A stretch of 64,000 nt of DNA from Acrasis kona (GCA_026419775.2 JAOPGA020001252.1:1-64000); one strand, 5' to 3'; counted from the stretch's first letter, positions 1 to 11,666 are shown. The notes: a model not told the origin generated them from the letters alone. A program made the numbers and translations.

Positions 1-636
1 CAAAGCCAGCGTCGACACCAACCTTATGTCGCGACCCAAACAGATCTTCCTCCTCCGTCTCCGTTCCAATCAACTCTGCACACTCTCTAAAATGCAGTAT
101 TGGGACGACAAGAATCAAATAATCAACACCAAATGCCCAAGGTGTTGTTTGCAACATGAGGACCAATCCCATGTTCTTTTAAATTGTCGCAGAAACTTGC
201 CATACACATATGATGCAATGCGATCAATTAATGAACTGATTCGCAGCAACATGCTGCCAGGTTCACTTATAAAGGGCTCATTTAAATTCTGGGGTCTTCC
301 ATTTACACTGTACCAGAGTGGTTTTGATTTTGACGAACATCCTATGACTGACAAGCGTAAAGCTACTATTTATGCTAGTCTACTTGGTTACACTAGTATG
401 GATGTAGTTAAGCGTTTTTCTAGTAAGATACCAGTCAAAAAGCCACTCCAAGTGTTGAGGAAGATATCAACCATTTTGATGGAGACCTCTTACTCCATCT
501 GGCACGCGCGTTGCGCAACACACGCCATCAAATCCGCCAAGCTAGGCGGGCCTTCGGCTGTATAGAGTCATTTATAAATATGTAAATTTATTCTAATAAA
601 GCTTTTCGCAGAATGCGATTTATACAAAAAAAAAGT
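1..636 (+). mobile_element. 3' end of a LINE (non-LTR retrotransposon)
   Basis: A reading frame open from position 2 to the stop at 563-565 encodes the C-terminal tail of a LINE polyprotein. The diagnostic part is a zinc-binding motif, CPRC then HEDQSHVLLNC, preceded by LRLRSNQLCT, as found after the reverse transcriptase/RNase H of many LINEs. After the stop come an AATAAA signal near 596 and an A-run at 627-635, the expected 3' tail of a retroposed copy. The 5' part lies outside the window, so I cannot say whether the copy is full length. It is not the same subfamily as the LINE at 37,025-38,725: the spacing and sequence around the zinc motif differ. Confidence 0.8.
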
Positions 637-737
637 ACATCTCTGGTGCTAGGCTGTCAATTTTTATATACAACTCCGAGTAGCACAGTGATTTGTTTAT
701 TTATAGACAACCGGAAAATTTAATTTTCAATTGAATC

Positions 738-1590
738 TTGATTGTGAAAAATAGTTGTTATATCAAAAACTACCGCCAGAGTGGATCTCTACGCCCAATT
801 TGTGAAGATGCTCTGAGAATGTTCCCCAAGAAAGTATTAGATGGTGGCTTTTTCAACACCAATGCTTGGATGGTCTGTGCTGACAGACTCATGCGACGTT
901 GTGATGGAAACAACATCATTTTAGCAACACCACAACAGGTACCACAACAAGTAGCAGCATCGCAACCAATCATGCAACCACAAGTAACAACACCACAACA
1001 AATCATGTAACCTCAGCCACCACAGCACTTATTGAATGAGACAAGAAATGCTTTGTTGCAGGATCACAACTTTCCTCCACAGCAACCTCCAACCCAAGCA
1101 CAGGTACAAGTCCAACCTCAACAACATGTACAACAGGAATTGGTTGAAAAATTCAGCAACACTGTCCAAGATGTTGATGAGCAAACTGTTAATTGTCAAG
1201 AGCTCACACTTCAACAAGCTTTAAATATGCTTGAGGCTGCATGTGAGGACATCATCCAATCTGGTCAATTCACAAAATTAAATGAACTTGTTCAAATGTT
1301 TACGGAGGAGTCAGATGAAGCAAATCAAAAACTTGCTCTCCATTACGGAGGTGGAGAGCATTCAATCAAGACTTCAGAACTTTAATCAATTAGCAGACGC
1401 AGCGAGAGCTTGCTATGAGCAGTGGAAGAAGCGAGATCAATCCTTTACAGATCGATTAAATAGTTTGGTATTTTCACCTCCAAGAATGATAAAAAAAAAA
1501 TTTGATGATGATGTAGCCGCCAGTTGTGAACTACAACAAAATAACCAGCCATTACAGGAAAAAGAGAAGGAAGAAGAAGAAGAAGTATAA
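738..1590 (+). pseudogene. broken Q-rich reading frame, family unknown
   Basis: Three open segments follow each other here with coherent composition: a basic/aromatic N-terminal part, a Pro/Gln-rich linker (repeated PQQ and QPQ), and a helical Glu/Gln-rich tail ending in a run of Glu. An in-frame TAA and then a change of frame near 1,340 interrupt them, so no continuous product is possible as written. I do not recognise the family. The position between a LINE tail and a Tc1/mariner fragment suggests it could be an element ORF, but it could equally be a decayed host gene. Confidence 0.45.
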
Positions 1591-1631
1591 AAAGAGGCAC
1601 AAAAAGACAACAAACAGCAATAAATCGTTAA

Positions 1632-1866
1632 TTAGAATTTATCTGACATCCAATTATACATACAATGCTTTGTAAAATTCTCAATTGTTTGTCGCTCTCT
1701 TGATATTGCATTGACACCTCTTTGAATACCTTTTTTCATTGTTTCAATATTCTCTATATCAATGTATTTATTATATTGAATAAAGTTTTTAATGTAACCA
1801 AATGAAAGCTCAATAAGATTATAGTCAGGACTGTATGGTGGGAGAAACAAAAATGGGATGTCATTT
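1632..1866 (-). mobile_element. Tc1/mariner (IS630-type) transposase, C-terminal fragment
   Basis: The minus-strand frame reads FLPPYSPDYNLIELSFGYIK, the classic third-acid motif of DDE_3 transposases, where the Glu of NLIE is the last catalytic acid. About 50 residues follow to the stop. The first two catalytic Asp residues and the DNA-binding domain are absent: on the upstream side the frame is lost near 1,866, where a different, LTR-like sequence begins. It is therefore a 5'-truncated, inactive remnant. It differs from the transposase at 33,475-34,326. Confidence 0.8.
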
Positions 1867-2100
1867 TCAAACTGTTGTAATTACATTACAATATAACACA
1901 CAACGTCAGTACTGTACCAATAGGTACAAGCCATAACTAGTACTGCACCAACAGGTATAACCTGATGGTATGTGAACCGGTACAGCAGTATAAAAGGGTT
2001 CTTGTTAATCAGTAATAAATAATCTGAATTGTTAGAGTAATATATAGACTTCATTATCTAGTCCAACCCNTTTTTTATTACATTTTTTACTCTCAGCTTT
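1866..2100 (+). mobile_element. LTR-like segment, possible solo terminal repeat
   Basis: This non-coding block abuts the transposase fragment and has the order expected of a terminal repeat: a duplicated upstream motif (agtactg.acca..aggta at about 1,904 and 1,939), a TATAAAA box near 1,988, a polyadenylation-like AATAAAT near 2,022 and a T-rich end. No matching second copy is visible in the window. A single N lies at 2,070. The assignment rests on layout only. Confidence 0.25.
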
Positions 2101-2115
2101 TATTAGAGCCTTATT

Positions 2116-2460
2116 ATGCTGGGTCCAAGAGTTATCAATAAGGCACAGAAGCGAATCAAACGCACCCAATTACAAAACGTTATTCAATTAATCAACACCA
2201 GAAATGATAAGATTGATGAAGATGATAATATCTTTTATAAGACACCTGTTAAAACAAAAAAAGATCAATCGTATACAAGTAACATCATAACAGATTGGAG
2301 TGGTGTAGAAATAAATACATCTTTATTTTCAGATGTTATTACAAAGGAAGCCGCCAGCCCATTAAAGAAAAATACAGTAAATGGCAATATAGTTATCAAG
2401 CCAGCTATCGAAAGAGACATTAATGGTACCATATTGCAAGAGAATACAACATCAAACTAA
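2116..2460 (+). CDS. hypothetical basic protein, 114 aa
   Basis: An ATG-initiated frame follows the LTR-like segment by about 20 bases. The product is hydrophilic, with a Lys/Arg-rich N-terminus (QKRIKRTQ) and no Cys, membrane segment or motif I recognise. It could be the first gene of a small element, a remnant of one, or a chance frame in AT-rich DNA. Its length is at the limit of what occurs by chance here. Confidence 0.25.
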   Translation: MLGPRVINKAQKRIKRTQLQNVIQLINTRNDKIDEDDNIFYKTPVKTKKDQSYTSNIITDWSGVEINTSLFSDVITKEAASPLKKNTVNGNIVIKPAIERDINGTILQENTTSN

Positions 2461-4240
2461 TCTACATGGAGCAAATACAAGTCTGCTCTTACCTATAATG
2501 TTCAATAGACTGACATTATTACGATTACTGACCACAATAATTTAGCTGCTACATGTTGTAATATATTATTTTAATGAAGAGAAATCCTTGTAAAAATGGC
2601 GTTTATTTTTATATCTCGGTATATTGGTACCTCCTTATGACAATTATCACAACTTCCTTTACATTATTATTATATAACCTTATTTACGTTTCCTTATTCT
2701 CTTTTTCCTCTACTAACAATTGGAATTACATTTTAATAACTTCTTTCCTTCAACAATCCAATATATAACGACAATAACATATTATTTTAAACAACTATAT
2801 TCTTATATCCAGAGCAAGATCTCCAAATTTACGCCAATACCAATCAACCTCTGAGGGTAAACTTTCACTAAAACAATTTTTAACCACCAGAGAGTTGCAA
2901 TACTTCTAATATGAAACACCGGCATCAAGTTGTTATTGGCTTTACATTTTGGTTTTGGTGTGACATTTTGGTGCTGGTTAACCAATTAGTTTTCGGTAGA
3001 ACATAATTAATTCGGTGTGGTCAATTTTCTTCCGGTTTACAAACACTGATGAAGCATAATAGCTTATATTTTTGAAGATAATGCTAAATCACTATATCCT
3101 TCCTACATGGAGAGTAAAGGATATGAAGCTAAAACAAGGGAGCATTTCAATCAACAGCAAAATATACAATATAAAATCATTGTTTACAATAATATCATCA
3201 TCCTTTTTTTTTGTCTAGAGTATATCGTGTAGTCTTTTTGATGCTTCTTTTTAATAGATTGTTGTTTGTTTAAAAATTCCAAACTTGACTTTTTTTTGGG
3301 TGAAGCAAAAATTCTTTTCTTTTTAAAATTTTTGTTTTTGATAAGAGATTCTGTACGTGCAGTCTTTTTAGCTCTAGAAAGTCTTTTAATTCTTTCTTTT
3401 GGTCTGCTTGTGAAGAGTTCGGTCTGAGCACTAAAGTAAGAAGTAAGTGACCAGAACGATCTTTTATTATTATTTCNCATTGTGTTAAAAGTGAATTCCG
3501 AGTATTTATATGATTGATCCTCAAATATGTTGTTGAAGATTCAACGAGTATTCAGAGTTCAAAGATCAATTAAATATTGTAAGTTGTTGCTTACAACACT
3601 GCTTTGTTGCTCTTCATCCTTTTGTTGTTCTTTTTGTTCTTCTTGTTCTTTATTTTGTTGTTTTCATTGTTTTGTTCCTCTACTTGATTATGTGCTTGTT
3701 CAAATAAATTGAAGAGATTATGAAAATCAAAGGAATCACCCATCCAATAACAATGTATGTCCTCTACATTAATATGAAAAAGATCAACAGCTTTCATAAT
3801 GTTCATTAAGAGACAACATAACTTCATTTGTAAATTCAAGATATTTAAGTTGCAAATTTTTAGTTTCTTTTTAAATGTAAATCGTTTAAATGTGCACATA
3901 AAATTTGAAAACCTGGTCTTAATCTCAGATCTCTTTCCTCCAAACTGATCATTGTAATCTAGCTCATCTTATAAAAAATTGACCTTATTGATCTTTCAAT
4001 GCGGTGTGACAAAGTTCTAAATGTATTGTCTGGCTGGTTCTCAAGCAATTTATCAATAAATTGAGTATAGCCTCCAGATAACCCAATCACCTAAATAATT
4101 TAATGAATGGATTTCTCTTCTTACAAAAACCTTTGTTTGTCCCCAAACTACAATATTTAAAATCAACCATGAAGAGTCCAAAAGAGATACATTAATAAGG
4201 AAGTCAGTAATAACAATTGTAGATGATAAACAATTGATGG
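2461..4240. other. gene-poor stretch
   Basis: No gene can be supported. A very Lys/Arg-rich minus-strand frame at 3,184-3,480 starts next to the single N at 3,477. Its composition loosely resembles the small basic repeat ORF at 7,502-7,741, but an alignment by eye is not convincing. The remainder is AT-rich with many poly-T tracts. Confidence 0.4.
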
Positions 4241-4249
4241 ACGAGTCAG

Positions 4250-5870
4250 TTATAAGCTCTTGGATTAGTATAAAAAGGATACTATAATGTTAGGAATAAA
4301 TATCTTAGAATTGATTGTGTTAGTTTTACTAGTGTCTATATAATTATTCTTTATTTCATTTTTTACACAAATCGTACACGTTAAAGTATCCCAAATATAC
4401 TATGCCGCCGCCACCAGGAACACCAATGGGAATTCCATCGCCGACAATTTTATTTAGTCGAGAGAATAAAGAAGAAGAAGAATCAGGGTCAGACTTCGAC
4501 TCCTTTTTAACAAAGAAGTCGGACAAATCCTTGTCATTTCCGTGGGACAAGATTTGCATTAACGCCGATAGAGATGTTCAACCACATTGGGTAGAAGTCA
4601 TGAACAAGTATCGTAACGTTGGTCCTGACGCATCATTCCATTTTACAGAAGGAGCTATAAGAGATTTCTTTATAAGAGAAAAATACGAACAAATAGACGC
4701 CCAGTCTGCAGCACAAAACATTGTTCAAATTCTCACACTAAGAAAACAGTTTGTCGAGAAGCAAGCCGCAGCTCAAGAGAAGAAAGAGAAAGAGCAGCAA
4801 CAACAAAATAGGCGCATCCACAGTTATGATGATAAGCCTCAAGTGAGATTAGGTAGCCTCGTACCTGATTTATATTTCTTTGAGTTGTATCTGATCAACC
4901 ACAACGTGCTACAAAAGGACATTTTGCAGCTATTAGCACAATGCGTTGATAGAGAAAGAGGAGTTATCATTAGCAACCGTCAACAATCCAGTCCTCTCCA
5001 ACAAATCATGGAACAAATCCAAGTTAGAGATTCTAATGTCCTTGGATCCATCAAAGACCATGGAACATTACAAACGTGAGCTAAGACTGATCAAGCCATT
5101 GAAAGGTGAAGTCACGTTCAAGTATCACAGAAGGTTCTTCGCCTACGTATCCATCCTCAACATCGAAGCCGGAGAGATCTTCAAACTGTCACTGCCAGGT
5201 CATATCAAGCAGCAGTTGAAGCTAGAGGCAGCACCACGTGGAGGTATCGAACCCACAAGAATGACCATCACTGATGATGAACTTCCTAGCGTACTACATA
5301 AGTCCAATCGAAGAGACCACATACGTGAAGAGCGAGTACAACGCTAGAGAAGAGAAGAGCATGATCGGGAAAGACTACAGGAATGAACGCTTAGGAAAAC
5401 AGGTTCATCAATTGAAGAATAAGTTCTTGAGAAGACAGTTGAAGAACAAAGAGTACAGCGCGAAACACAAGCCCGAGGACAAGAGTACCGAGAGTAGCAA
5501 GGGTAAGAGCAAAGCCGATTTGCATTGTTGGAAATGCAACGAGAAGGGTGACCACTTACAACCAGGTTGTCCCAAGAGTGGTACAGGTATTTTCAAATAC
5601 GCATTCGCACCACCAGAGATTAAGGAGAAATACCTTAACAAGAAGGAAGCCAAGGAGAGCAAAACATTCAAGAAACCGTTCAAGGTCAACAATATCGGTC
5701 TAGCACAGATAGAAAAGGGAGACGTGATTATTCCTCGAACCGAAGATGGTTACGGTTCTCCAGTAGTCAATCGTGGAAGAGGAGCTGCCATCAGTCAACA
5801 ATCTATAAGAGCTCAAAGTAGTAACTCTACAACTAATAAGCGCAGAAGATCATTCATTGAGCGATACTGA
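4250..5870 (+). mobile_element. gag-type region of an LTR-retrotransposon-like element (fossil)
   Basis: A promoter-like segment with TATAAAAA near 4,271 and an AATAAAT signal leads into a gag-like coding region starting at 4,402. Parts in order are an acidic N-terminus, a helical Gln-rich middle, and a Lys-rich tail containing a CCHC-type zinc knuckle (CWKCNEKGDHLQPGC, about 5,524-5,568). The coding region is broken, with about two breaks. No protease, reverse transcriptase or integrase follows here. A small second copy of the tail lies at 15,310-15,736 on the other strand. Age is probably moderate, since the two copies are still close in sequence. Superfamily cannot be set without a polymerase. 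Confidence 0.6.
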
Positions 5871-6190
5871 TCAAAGTGGAAGTGGTAGCGATTATGATCA
5901 AGAGGCTGAAACATTTCTGCAATCTATTGTGCCAGAAGATGCTCCTATGGTTGAAAGAGTTGTGCGAACATATTGTACAGCAAGGTGCAAAGCTGGATGC
6001 AAGAACTGCCTCTGTGTTGCACAAGAACAGCACTGTGACCCAGAGAAATGTAATTGTACTAATTGTACAAATCTGCCTGGCTCTGATACTCTGAAAAATC
6101 CCATCAAAGACTGGAAGCAAACACCACTTGAAAAAAAGAATGCACCATTTGATGCGACAAAGAGTGGCCCTATGAAGAACACTTGTTGCA
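5830..6190 (+). other. Cys-rich (CXC/tesmin-like) reading frame after the gag region
   Basis: A frame overlapping the end of the gag region encodes an acidic stretch and then about 34 residues with nine Cys in CXC-like spacing: RCKAGCKNCLCV, then CDPEKCNCTNCTN. This resembles the CRC/CXC zinc modules of tesmin/TSO1 proteins and of some transposon proteins. It is not preceded by its own clear ATG. Whether it belongs to the retroelement, to another element or to a decayed host gene is unclear. The sequence loses coherence shortly before the N at 6,328. Confidence 0.35.
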
Positions 6191-6399
6191 GTGCTTGTTG
6201 TTGGTCCTTTGAAAGTGTGGTGTCGTCTTCTAAAAGTACTACGTCCGTTCTCCCATGTTGCTCTGATGCTTTCTTTTTTCGTTTACCGCGTTTGTTTTTC
6301 TACATATTGGTTAGTACTGGTTTACAANAAGCCTTTCTAGTAGTGTCCGAACACCCGCGAGGTAGAGACAGGGAAGAGGAAATTTAATTCGCGTCTCCG

Positions 6400-7500
6400 A
6401 GCTGCTGTCATATGTACACGAAGGGATAACAGACGTAACGTCTTTCATCGTAATCAGCCATTGGAGCACTTTTACAACGAAATAACGCATCAAACAGAGG
6501 TCGCTAGGTNATCCAAAATACGAGTTATAGAGTAGTGAAGCAATAGATAAATCTAAAAGAAGGTAGTTTTAGAATTGCATGTATATAAGGTATACGCAAA
6601 GATGAAAATCAGTCAAAGATTTCACTTCAAGTTGGTACATTGGACTACATGTAGTTTAATAAAATACAAATATAATTTGAACTGTGAATGATAATCATAT
6701 ATGTAGTCACCAAATAGCCATCTTACCAGACTATACGCTCCATAGATAAATGAAAACACAGTTTTACTTACGTTTGAGACGACACGTACAAACATTAAAG
6801 AAATGAAAATATAATTTTACTTACATTTGGTATGAAACGTAGTGTGTAATGATCACCACCATACTCTGTGGAAAGTAGATTGGTAGAGAATTGAGATTAA
6901 TGTGAGAAACAAGAAGTACATTTCCACCGAACAAGAAAATTATTACGGAAAAGAGTATTGAGACTAAATTTACGGTTTTAATGTCAAGAGGTGACTGAAA
7001 AGTACGAAAACCTAGTTCGCGCGCATAATTACATTTCTATAGAGTTAGAGTTTGTGGTACTTTTCATATTAGAAAGGATTTCACACTTTTCTAAGGGCTT
7101 TGTGATACTTTTCGTGTAAGTAAGACATTTCACACTCTTCTAATGTAGCGATAGTTTGAACAACAACAGTCACAAACCATTTCAACAACATCTGAATAGA
7201 TCAAGACGTGATAGCACCGGGCTCATAAATTGGAATTGCAATCCTTCAGAAAAGAATAAACATTTATTTACAATCAATCGTTTGTTGCATGTTTAAATGC
7301 AAGAACAAACAAGTATCTTAATTCAAACTTTAAGCATAGAATTGTTTCTGTCGCAAAATAAATACATAGAAGAATTTAAAAGACAAGTAGTTGGTATTGA
7401 TAGGATCGTATTTTTATTCTGTAAACATCTGATGGTTCGTTTAGCGTTAATTAATACATGTAAAACTATGGTTTTATTTATTATGATACATTAATGTTAA
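6400..7500. other. non-coding stretch with two imperfect tandem duplications
   Basis: I see no gene. Two local duplications stand out. One unit containing cagttttacttacgtttgag at about 6,760 recurs as taattttacttacatttggt at about 6,812. A second, roughly 50-base unit, beginning gtggtacttttca at about 7,052, recurs as gtgatacttttcg at about 7,103, each copy ending in catttcacact-like sequence. A single N lies at 6,510. The stretch may be the decayed remainder of an element. Confidence 0.4.
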
Positions 7501-7501
7501 C

Positions 7502-7741
7502 TCAAATTGTTGCTTTCAATCTAGCTTCAAGTCTGTTCTTTGAAAGTCTTTTTTTGTCTTTTAGTCTTTGTACAGGTTTGTTCACATTCCCATTAAATAG
7601 CGTGTCGGCATAGTTGTAATCCTTTCTCCTTCTTGTTCCTGCCACGACATTATTAAGGTCAATGTTCGACTTGATTTGTTTGGTCTGGTCAGCTGGTTTC
7701 TTTATCCATACCGTTCTTGTTGTTTCTTGTGTGTACTTCAT
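7502..7741 (-). repeat. small basic ORF, repeat copy A
   Basis: An ATG-initiated 79-residue frame, very rich in Lys and Arg, ends in VQRLKDKKRLSKNRLEARL. A second copy of the C-terminal half lies at 16,487-16,617, also on the minus strand, with matching peptide and roughly 80% matching DNA by eye over about 110 bases (both begin at the shared ctcaaattgtt). I do not recognise the family. Two copies in a decayed region suggest part of a dispersed repeat rather than a host gene. Confidence 0.45.
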
Positions 7742-7810
7742 ATTGTTGTTTTTTGAATGTTTGTTTTGAGATACAGATGTTCACATATCGTTTTTATACT
7801 TTTCTNCTTC

Positions 7811-8311
7811 CTACTTTTCTACCGTTCTATGGAACAGACCAAAGGTTGAGTTCAACAAAATCATACGTACAGCAGAAACAGGCAAATCACCAAATATCAT
7901 ACTCATATTACCTCCGTGAGAATAAATTAACAGTGGTATCTTATCATCGTTGCATGATCTGTTGTTTGTGGGTACAAAAAGTCTTGAGAGAACAGGTTCA
8001 TTCCATCCCGTTTCATTTTGCATTCTAAATGGGATGTAAATGTCTTTTGTGTGGACTCCGTCTGATGAATCTAAGCCAGTCAGAGGAGCTGGATAGGCCA
8101 AGAACGACAAGCATTTACGGTTAAAATTTCTCCCATCTCCACCTGCACCGCAAAAGAAGAAAACAGCCCTCATAAAGTAATGTGCCACCTTAACTCTATA
8201 ATCTATGTGTGCATCATGAATATATAATTCAAACAGAACGACAGCAATTATAGCCACGATCACTGCCAACGATCCTTTCATAAGGGATCCCTTGTTTACC
8301 CACCGGAACAT
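7811..8311 (-). pseudogene. alpha/beta hydrolase, N-terminal part only
   Basis: The frame begins with a signal-anchor-like hydrophobic segment (residues about 14-32). It reaches the start of an alpha/beta hydrolase fold: IPLLIYSHGGN contains the HGG oxyanion loop of the esterase/lipase and PAF-acetylhydrolase-like families. A consensus donor follows GDLPVSA (GTACGTATG...CCATAG, about 44 bases), but only a few codons lie beyond it before the N at 7,806, where unrelated repeat sequence begins. The nucleophile Ser and catalytic His are therefore missing. Either the gene was truncated by rearrangement or the N marks an assembly join. Confidence 0.55.
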
Positions 8312-8382
8312 GGTGACTTCTGAAAATAAAATCTAAATAAAGTTTGTAAACTAATTATTTAATGATTGAGTGTGAGTGGTGG

Positions 8383-10067
8383 TCAAGTCTGCATTTTATT
8401 CTCGTTCTGGCTCTCATAACGTTTAAACACTGACAATAAGTGCATAGCATACTTTTCATCTTTTTGAATACCATGACCCTCCATTGCCATTGTGGCCATG
8501 GCTCCCAAAGCCTTCCAATTACCTGCAGAAGATGAAAGTTGGTAACAGTCATAAGCCTTCTTCAAGTTCTTTTCTGTACCTTCACCATTATAATAAAGAG
8601 CGGCCAAACAATACAAAGCATCAGCATGACCAGCCATGGCGGCTCTTTGATAAAACACAAACGCACGCCTCACATCAGATCTACCCCCGTCCAACAATGG
8701 AATACAAAAATCATTTGTACCTCTGTTATACATGTCGGCTAATGCAAACAAGGCCTCAGGATGATCATATTCAACACTTTTTAAAAACAATGAACGTGCA
8801 ACAGAAACATTTCCATCTAAACCAGCTTCTCCATGTAAATACAATAAACTCATGTAATAGCAAGCACCAGGATGGTTCAAGTCCACTGCTCTCTTTAACA
8901 TTTCAAGACCAAGCGGAGCGTTCATTTCCAATGCTTCCTGTATGCCATGAATGTAAGAATGACCCAACCAGAACAATGCAGGAGAGTATCCAAGACTAGC
9001 AGCCTCATGGAACATGGTCAATGCCTTGGCCACATCCTGTTGTAATGTAAACGTTTCAAAAGTAGGAGAGCCACAAGCCGATTCATCCTCGTTGACTGAT
9101 TTCAACATGTCCTGTTCAGGCACCACCGTTCCAGTTGCTCCCGTGTAATACAAGTTGGCCAGATCAAAAGTAGCACTCACTGTTCCTGCGTCTGATGCGC
9201 CTTGAAGCATCTCCACGGCTACCTTCAGATTGTGTGGAATAATCTCTCCTTGTAACAAATGTTTGGCCATCTAGAAGAAATATTAGAAAATAAAAGTGAC
9301 ATTTTTACATACCAAGCATTGTGCCTCCGGGTTTCCCTGTGTAGCTGATTTGTATAACCACTGCATGGCCAGTGTTGTATTTTCTCTCAAAATTGCTTTT
9401 GACATTTTAGTGGGCAAACCGTGCTTGAATGCTGGTTCTGTTGATTTTTTTCTCTTTCTTCTATTACTTTTTGTCTTCTGATCGCCTTTGGGTCCACATA
9501 AGTCCATGCACCTGTTTCTGGATCTTGACGGAAACTTTGACGATCGGTTTTCGAAAATAAGTCATTTAAATCTTGTTGGTCGTCCTCGTCGACTTCCTCT
9601 CCCTCCTCTTTGTAACTTTGTAATAGGATTTCGTAGGCGTTAATGTAATATTTGGCTACATAGAGTTGTGCCTCGTCATCCCCCTGTTCAGCTGCTTCGA
9701 GATAATAACGAAACGCTTGTCTCTCGTCTCTCTATTCCGAGGTTTTTGTAGGGAGAGCCACTTGTGGAAAACATCCTTGCAACGAGCTTTAGGAGCTCTG
9801 CATTGTTTTGCTGATTTAAAAGTATGTGAAGGGATGTGAATAGTTCTGGTGTTTCGCGTGAATTTTCAACGGCATCTCGAACTGCTTTCAAGTGCCTGTG
9901 GTAATCTAGATTAGGATTGTTTTCGGTATGGTATCTCCATGTATTGTTCGATCTTATGATGGTGTTTGCACCTGACGCTATACATCGTTTAAAAATTTTC
10001 GTTGTAAGTGTTCCCCTTTACCCACTTGTAATAGGACGAGTGCGGAATAACGGTTTTGATTTAACAT
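8383..10067 (-). pseudogene. Sel1-repeat (SLR/TPR-like) protein with three frame breaks
   Basis: The large intact part (8,383-9,270, minus) carries at least six Sel1 repeats of the A..LF..AA..GH..A...LA.LYYNG type, and further repeats lie upstream across a 42-base intron (9,271-9,312). SEL1-type proteins are scaffolds, for example in ER-associated degradation or signalling; the exact role here is unknown. Going upstream, the protein-coding signal continues to a likely ATG at 10,067 but changes frame three times: at a 7-base tandem duplication (gtctctc twice, 9,719-9,732), in a T-run at 9,445-9,451 (one base short) and in an A-run at 9,991-9,995 (one base short). Two of the three are homopolymer length changes, so sequencing error is as likely as true decay. 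The Sel1 assignment itself is secure. Confidence 0.75.
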
Positions 10068-10802
10068 GCCCACTTTCTATAGGTGAACGCATGTGAGTGG
10101 CGGGATAAATAAAAGGTACTTAGGACTATATGAATGATTATTTGGTCCTCTAGGACAAATCAATAATGGTAACATGAACACTAAAGAAAGAGTCAAAATG
10201 ATGAAGAAATGAATACCATTGAGAACCAAACACAACGAACTAGTGCGAAACAAGGGCTACAACACCGCCACAATGTCTCTTTAAAGAGGAAAACGACGGA
10301 ATTTGAACAACAAATTAACCCTGAAGGTAATTATTAGCCTATCCAACATATGTTCGGCAATTCCAAATATACAAATGCACGTACGAGATTGACCTTAGAA
10401 AACACATTAAAATACGCTGGGAGGGATGTCCGAGATTACCATAAACATGAACATCCACATCAATTTCGAACATCCGGGTTGGTTTAGAACAATCGAGTAA
10501 ATCCAAAAAAAATTTCAGACACATCGTCAGACTCTCGGAACAACAAGATGAGAGAAGAACACATAAATGTTGAACTTGTAATGCTTTGGGACAAGAAAAA
10601 CGCATTAGAATACATAAAAGCCAGCGTGAGGGGCCCAGTAGTGGAGGCCAAAGCGTCAGCAACCACCAAAAGTTTTTACTTAAATACATGTTGTGATTAT
10701 CCTAGAGTGAATAAATTTGATAATTGTAGGCTCTCAGTTATCTTCTTCTAAACACACCAGTTTCGAAAAGTGAGAAAAAAGTGAGAAAACCCACCTCATG
10801 TC
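10068..10802. other. intergenic, possible short exons
   Basis: No gene can be supported firmly. On the plus strand an ATG near 10,210 opens about 43 hydrophilic codons, followed at a distance by another open piece near 10,405 (NTLKYAGRDVRDYHKHEHPH) and by a third at 10,548-10,751. Splice signals between them are weak. They may be pieces of a small gene or chance frames. Confidence 0.25.
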
Positions 10803-10904
10803 TCAGAACGATATTTTGCACTGGTATGCAGTAGGGATTAATCTTTGATTGTTCTTCACTAACTCAATATACTTTCTTTTCGCCTCATCTGCACTTATTC
10901 CCTC
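10803..10904 (-). pseudogene. acyl-CoA-binding protein paralogue, 3' fragment
   Basis: The minus strand reads EGISADEAKRKYIELVKNN and then a short tail to a stop. This matches the last helix of the acyl-CoA-binding protein encoded 300 bases away at 11,208-11,490 (EGLSSDEAKQKYIDLVAGG). Upstream of EGI the frame closes at once and the conserved KQAT and acyl-CoA-binding residues are absent. It is a partial tandem duplicate. Confidence 0.65.
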
Positions 10905-11207
10905 CAATATTCAACTATAGTACGTTCTGTTTGCATCTCACACAATATTTCAGTTTGTTAGTTATAAACGTAGCGTTCTCAATCTAATTTATGCACTCAA
11001 CATTGATAAGGTCAGCACCCCATTGCAAGATCTAGAATGAGATTTGTTTCGACGATCCTGAATTGATCGTCGTGTCTACTTGAGTTACAACTAGTAATCA
11101 AAGAATCAACATAAAACCAATCACCTGTTAAATCTCTTTTGAATATAACAAAATGTGTTTAATTGGATGTAGATTAAGAACGAAAAACAATGTTATAATA
11201 AATTCAT

Positions 11208-11490
11208 TTATGCTGTGTAACCCTTTAAGGTCTCGTGTTGCTCCCAGTTTGTATCTCCACCTGCGACTAAATCAATATACTTTTGCTTTGCCTCATCTGA
11301 ACTTAATCCCTCTACTGACTTCCAACCATCCCACTTTGCTCTTGCTTCAAACTGAATGCTATATGGCTGGCTTCCCTTGACATCACCCTCTGTTGCTTGT
11401 TTGTAATACTTGTAGAAAGCGAGTTTCTCATCATTTGATGAATTTGTTGGGGTCCGTTGCGGACGAGGTATACAGCTCTTCTAGTGACAT
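11208..11490 (-). pseudogene. acyl-CoA-binding protein (ACBP), one frame break
   Basis: ACBP binds long-chain acyl-CoA esters in the cytosol. The C-terminal two thirds (about 11,208-11,440) is a perfect match in pattern: SNDEKLAFYKYYKQATEGDV, AKWDGWKSVEGLSSDEAK, KYIDLV, including the YKQAT and KWDGW signatures that line the ligand site. The expected N-terminus, MSLEELYTSSATDPNKF, starts at the ATG at 11,490 but sits one base out of frame with the rest. The shift falls near 11,440 at a TT that would need one more T. Length without the break would be about 94 residues, normal for the family. A recent mutation or a sequencing error are both possible. Confidence 0.75.
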
Positions 11491-11666
11491 ATTTTTGTAT
11501 TTGGTTGACAAGATTTTGATTATCGAATTGATTGCTGATTTTGTTACTCAACAATGGCGAGTAACAGTTAGACCTGTTACAACTTTGTCTAGAAAATTGG
11601 GGTGAGGACAGCATTTGATACCCGCTCCTACGGGGCGATGTTCAGAAAAGAACACAGTTGTGATGT

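Noticed and set aside
10339-10689. 116-codon minus-strand frame with a hydrophobic composition
   Set aside because: No motif, no ATG-proximal signal, and overlapping frames on both strands; chance is likely.
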